DNA of 64,000 nucleotides from Thamnaconus septentrionalis (Eukaryota; Chordata; Actinopteri; Tetraodontiformes; Monacanthidae): contig CM020514.1 of assembly GCA_009823395.1 (NCBI GenBank), positions 6,904,466 through 6,968,465 of the forward strand. Reading direction: 5' to 3'. Below are positions 11,071-64,000 of the stretch, in pieces. The number at the start of each line of letters is the position of its first letter. The first letter of the stretch is position 1. Below the pieces are notes generated by a model. It was not told the DNA's origin, searched no databases, and saw nothing but the letters and a program-made list of their open reading frames with translations. The translations under genes were made by a program, and so were the position numbers.

Positions 11071-12999
11071 ATGCAGAATGTATAGACTCAGTAAGCAAGT
11101 CCAGTTACCTACAACTCAACTCTCAAAGATGAAAATGATAAGAGGGTACTGAAAAGTTTGCCAAATTACGCAAACACAAATGTTTAGATGGACAAACTCT
11201 GAATAGCAAAAAATAAAAGGAAACTATTTGGAAATGTTTGATTTTATTTCTTTTTTCAACCTTGCAAGGTTCCGAATGCATGGGGTCAAGACTGTGGATG
11301 TGGTTGGACACTGGAAAAAAAGAAAAAAGAAAAAGAAAAACAACAAACGCTAACAATGACTTCTTGGCATAAGTGTGACGACTTTCCACACTATGAGGAA
11401 ACCTTTGGGATAAGACCGACATGGTCTTTTTTTTTTTTCATACATTTATCACACCTGTGACGTCAACACGGAGGATGGAATCAGTAAAAGAAAAGGACAT
11501 TTTTCTTTTTTCTCCAACAGAGAAGACTGAACACCTACTAACACAACATGTCGACACCTTCACGTCTAAGAGGACTCTTGAAAACGAGGCTCTTGCATAA
11601 CATTGAAAGGTCATCACTCACGTTGACCGGTCACCACAACAGGTGCTTTTTGGTGCCAGAACGGCGGAGACGTTGGAAGCCGCGAGAGAAAAAGGAAAGT
11701 GTTTGACACAGAACTGGTTCGGTAACAGCGACTGACGACACGTCTCATTTCGTGCACGACGTGGTGATGAAGTGCGGGACAGAAGAAACAAAAAGAGAGA
11801 GTGACAAAGGGACAGTTCCACCGTTTGCGCTGCTTGCCTGTTGGGACACAGGTGTAAACAACGTTTTAGCTCGGTGACCTTCGGGGCTCGAAAAACGACT
11901 CGGCCGGAATGCACGAGTCACGCGCAAACTACAAAACAGATCAGTTCCCTTTAATTGTGTTTCGCGATCCCTGAGAGCCTTATTCATCATGAGAGAAACC
12001 ACAGCCTTGAATAATAAAACACAAGTTGAGCTACAGATAAGCCTTTAAATATTTATACTGGCTGAAGCGCAGGAGTTGGAAAAACAAACTGCATTTAAAA
12101 AAAGAACCAACGGTGCCACGAGGAGACATGACGGCTCTGAATCGATGGCGTTGGGCTGCCAGGTGGCGGGGTTAGGGAGAGGGGGCGGAGCCTGGAATGA
12201 GACAGCAGTTTTCAGGCAAATTCTCTGCATTTCTGGCGTTTTTTCCGGCTCTCGCAAATATACATCCAAGGTCAGAACGACTCATGCGTCTGAAAATAAC
12301 AAATAAATCCAAGGGAGTTTTGCAATTATCCACGTGAAGCCACGCCCCAGTGTCCACAATGCTGTTTGTGAGTGAGCCCCATCCTCAAAATCCCATTTGA
12401 AGTGAACAAGATGAACCACGAAAATGAAAAAAAATATCACTGGAACTAACAATTCCGTTCACATTTGGAAAAAACCCACAAAACAAAAATTCTCATCACA
12501 TTTGAAAATAGAAAAAGCAAAAGCAATGAAAGCATCTAGGGCGACGCACAAGAGTATTTGGCATTTCACGATCTTCACGAGATTTCTTTTTCTCATTTAC
12601 AACTTTCGGAATGACTTAAGGGCACCCGGCCTCTGATTCTCATCTTTTTGTGATTTTATGTTCCTGCAATTACAGCATTTCTTTAAGGCCACGGTATAAA
12701 GCAAAAGAAACAAGAGAAACGGAAAATATATTTAAAAAAAATTGTTAAGTCATTTCTAAAAGCAAAACCATTTATTTCAGCCCCTGGACCGTGCAGAATA
12801 TCTCACCATTTGGCCATTATTTGAAGCATTACACATTGCTACAGCACCCAGTGATATGAAGAGGTTGAGACGTGAGTATTGTGGGGTGTTTTGTTCCGAA
12901 AAGAATATTCTGAATGCTCCTGGACTGGAGACATGAAAAGTTCGTACAAAACTACTTGAACCGGATGATGAAAGTCCTTAATCGCGACACGCAGCTGCC

Positions 13000-13005
13000 T
13001 TTATT
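13000..13005 (-). promoter_or_regulatory. Candidate poly(A) signal of pdia5
   Basis: An AATAAA hexamer lies on the minus strand about 430 nt beyond the pdia5 stop. A second one occurs at 12771-12776. Which one is used cannot be told from sequence. Confidence 0.4.
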
Positions 13006-13430
13006 GCCGCGTACGTTGGCGTCGCACAGCGCCCCCCCGTGGTAGTTGAGAAGGGGTGGTATTGCATAGATACGGTATAGGGTGTAGCTTTTCACTTATG
13101 CAGTCACAGTGCCTGGGCAAAAAAAAAGAAAATCACCGTATTTGTCTGTGTCAGTTCTGCCCGTCAGGAAATCCATGAAAAAAACAAATGAATTAAAAAC
13201 AAAACCCCCCAAAAAAAAACCAAAGGGTTGAGTGGTCGGTCGGACTCTAGGTACTCTGTTGGTGTCTTAACAAATGTGATAACCCGGGAATAAAAAAATA
13301 GCCTTTCGTTGAGGTCATCAAGTCTCCCACGTCAGTGCTCATAGGGCCCTTGCTGGGGGGGGAAGGTCAAGGGTCACAGTGCAATGACAAAGTGTGCAGT
13401 GCCACGTTCCCCTTCCCGGCACGGCCGGAC

Positions 13431-61740
<48,310 letters not shown>

Positions 61741-61880
61741 GATGCCGTTGCCACGTCGGGATGCGCAGGCGCAATCGGTCTTCCAGGATCGTCGAGCACG
61801 ACGCAAGGCCGGACGGGAAATGTAGTGCGCCGAAGAATCTCTCGAGGAGGGACACCTGAGGCGCCCAATCGCACAGGACG
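61741..61880 (-). promoter_or_regulatory. Putative pdia5 promoter with ZNF143/THAP11-type site
   Basis: The region upstream of the start codon is CpG-rich. On the minus strand it reads ACTACATTTCCC (61815-61826), close to the ACTACAnnTCCC motif bound by ZNF143/THAP11 at many housekeeping promoters. It lies about 75-86 bp before the chosen ATG. No clear TATA box is seen. Function is inferred from position and motif. Confidence 0.55.
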
Positions 61881-62181
61881 ATCTTCGTGAACCCTCGGAT
61901 AAAAATGAGGTCGGGGTGAATAAGTTTTATTCGTGATTAGAGCGCGCGTAATATGTTATGCAATTTAAGTCTAGAATGTTTGTAAAAATGAGTTTAATGT
62001 CTAATTTATATAAAGCTCGTCGCAATAACTTTGTGATGTGCATCAGTGCATCCGAGGCCAAATTCCACTTATACGAGAACGTCAAATTGGCTCTCTGTCA
62101 ATTTTAACGGGACAGGACAACTGAGTGAGTTGTCTGAGTATGTATACATATGTATATATATATTAATTTGTTAACATTATT

Positions 62182-62254
<73 letters not shown>
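62182..62254. repeat. (TAA)n microsatellite
   Basis: About 24 TAA units between the two divergent promoters. Confidence 0.95.
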
Positions 62255-62963
62255 TCTTTATTAAATTCGAGACTCGTCATAAATTACTATACCACACTAT
62301 ACAATATTATGTTTGGTTGTCTTTCTCCCGCTTATCTCAAACAGAAAAAATAACAATTTATTTATATATTTATACCGATATATTGTCATTTGCGCATTTA
62401 ACAATCCGAAAGACATTAGAGGAAGGAGGGGAAGAACAGAATAGGAATAATGGCGCAGATCACTCAATGGAGCTTCTCTCCATTTTTTTTTCCTCAGGCG
62501 ACGTGCCGCTTTTTAATGCGCAAAATGATCCCTGAAGGATCCATCTGTGAAATAATAACAACTCACGTCAACCCCCCTCCTCCACTCTCCCCTACCTAAA
62601 AACAAAACAAAACAAAAACACTGACTTAACTATTTTGGAAACAAGACAGCATGACTTTACTTGTCATATCGATCCCCATCACCTACAAATCAGTGTTTGG
62701 CTTTCTCTATATCTGCGCAGTCAGGGGACCCAAAAACCAGCGGAGCGAAAAAACACGCGTGGCTCCCACCGGATATTATTGCTATGTTACCCCCCCCCCC
62801 CCCCTCCTCCTCAGAAGGCAGGTAACCGTGCACTCCAAAACAATAAAACAACAACGTGCACGGCTAAAGAGCCTTTGCGCGCTCGCTGTCAAAACACATG
62901 GCCGTGCGTATTTGGGCGTGCGCGCCCTCTCGGGAGCGCTTCCACCCACCATACTGCGCGTCC

Positions 62964-62966
<3 letters not shown>

Positions 62967-63030
<64 letters not shown>
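62967..63030. repeat. (CA)n microsatellite at putative sema5b promoter
   Basis: 32 CA units directly upstream of the GC-rich exon-like block. Confidence 0.97.
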
Positions 63031-63032
<2 letters not shown>

Positions 63033-63039
63033 CTTCTCC

Positions 63040-63359
63040 CTCTCCTCTCCGCCCACCCCCTGCACACGCGCAGACACGCACGCGCGCGCATCCGACCCAC
63101 CCACCCACCCGCCCGTCCTGCCTGCCGGTCCCTCCTCTTCGCCCCGTGGTATCGTCCACCGCCGCTCTGAAGGAGAGAGAGCGCAGTTCTCGCTCGCGCC
63201 TCGCCGGGAGAGTGACGCACACTTGCGGCCGAGGACGCAGCACTGGATCCAGTCTCTGCGCCGTCTTTTTCTTTTTTCTTTTTTAATTCTTCTCCTCGCC
63301 TTTGATTTATCCCGTGAGCTGGCGTTCTTGGAGTGCAAGGATACAAACCGCGCTACAAG
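63040..63359 (+). other. Probable noncoding first exon and promoter, sema5b orthologue
   Basis: A GC-rich block on the plus strand ends at CTACAAG|GTAAGA (donor at 63359/63360) and is followed by a pyrimidine-rich stretch. In human, SEMA5B is the divergent neighbour of PDIA5, so a plus-strand 5' UTR exon is expected here. No semaphorin protein sequence is present in the window. The long frame through the block contains a CA microsatellite and is not taken as coding. The gene name rests on synteny only. Confidence 0.45.
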
Positions 63360-63959
63360 GTAAGACAATCATCACTTTTTTTTCTTTCTTTCTTTCTTTT
63401 TTTTTTGCTCCTTTTGGGCTCATTGCGCAAAGAGGCTGCTTTGCAGAGCACTTTGTTTGAGGTGTGTTTGGTCGCCACTTCCCAGCCTGCAGCCACCCCT
63501 GCTTTTAGGTGCACCGCATGTAACTCGACTTTGACAGGCTGGCTGCGCAACGGTCAGCATAATTGGCCATAAGTGGGGGGGAAAAAAAAAAAAAAAAAAA
63601 AAGGTTTTCCTCCACCACCAGGACTCCTCTGGATACTCGCACCACTTATAATCAGCCGCGCATCGCTTTGCCCATTTATTCCTTTACGCCTTTGCCTGTT
63701 AATCCTTTTACACGGCAGTGTTTATTCCCTCATCCACCGGCGCTTTCCTGCACATTTGCCTACTTTCCAGACTGTTTCGGTCCTGGCTGACCATCTTGAC
63801 CGTTTTGGAAGCGCGTGTTGTTCGGGGCAGAGAAGCAGCTTTTCTTTTATGTCACGCCAGTTTTACTTTCCGCTCACGTTTCATCCCGGGATCAGAGCAG
63901 CGTTTGTGGGCTGCAGGAGCTGCCAGTGCCCGCCACACTAGCACAGTCCAAAAAAAACT

Positions 63960-63964
<5 letters not shown>

Positions 63965-64000
<36 letters not shown>
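63965..64000. repeat. (GT)n microsatellite, cut by window edge
   Basis: At least 17 GT units running to the last base. Confidence 0.95.

Larger units (their letters stand above)
6738..13430. other. sec22a 5' intron and sec22a-pdia5 intergenic region
   Basis: No protein gene was recognised. Positions 6.74-8.12 kb are the presumed first intron of sec22a. From 8.3 to about 13.0 kb is intergenic, with CA/TG repeats at 8844-8888, a block at 9100-9350 with an ATGCAAAT octamer, and paired Tc1-like ends at 11011-11070. About 13.0-13.43 kb is probably the pdia5 3' UTR. Confidence 0.65.
61881..63039. other. pdia5 to sema5b divergent intergenic region
   Basis: About 1.2 kb with an AAT/ATA trinucleotide tract and a (CA)n tract. 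No gene recognised. Confidence 0.7.

Noticed and set aside
62635..63363. 242-codon plus-strand open frame and overlapping minus-strand frames at the sema5b side
   Set aside because: All run through the 64-bp (CA)n tract. Long frames in several phases reflect GC-rich, stop-poor DNA. The block is more likely a 5' UTR exon.

Overview
The window is vertebrate nuclear DNA, almost certainly from a teleost fish. The evidence is small exons with GT-AG introns, long dinucleotide microsatellites, and fish-style DNA-transposon relics (Tc1/mariner, hAT, foldback). Three neighbouring genes match the order SEMA5B - PDIA5 - SEC22A known from human 3q21. The species cannot be told from the sequence.

Layout, left to right. 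(1) Positions 1 to about 8.2 kb hold the 5' part of sec22a on the minus strand: three coding exons (2026-2205, 3576-3739, 6532-6713) and a likely promoter with a noncoding first exon near 8.1-8.25 kb. The exons for the membrane-spanning C terminus lie beyond the left edge. (2) About 8.3-13.4 kb is intergenic, with no gene recognised. (3) 13,431-61,740 holds the complete pdia5 gene on the minus strand. I reconstructed 17 coding exons; every splice phase joins, and they give a 529-residue ER protein. It has a signal peptide, a non-catalytic N-terminal domain, three thioredoxin domains with CGVC, CGHC and CPHC motifs, and a C-terminal KEEL retention signal. Its 71-bp exon 15 is easily missed by ORF-based searches. 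(4) About 61.7-62.9 kb is a divergent intergenic region. (5) From about 63.1 kb a GC-rich plus-strand block ending in a good splice donor at 63,359/63,360 is probably the noncoding first exon of a sema5b orthologue. This rests on synteny only, because no semaphorin coding sequence is inside the window.

The remaining sequence is intron and intergenic DNA with several repeat layers: a dispersed family of about 150-280 bp carrying TGATGTCA (at least five copies), a second dispersed family (two copies, one abutting a Tc1 relic), a 417-bp near-perfect foldback element, an hAT-type MITE, a diverged direct repeat flanking pdia5 exon 15, and many microsatellites. Two microsatellites sit where they could affect pdia5 splicing.

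PDIA5 works in the ER lumen on disulfide exchange. SEC22A is an ER longin-family protein of the early secretory pathway. The two are tandem on one strand, about 5 kb apart. I found no bacterial, viral or CRISPR-like system, and no coding gene beyond these loci.
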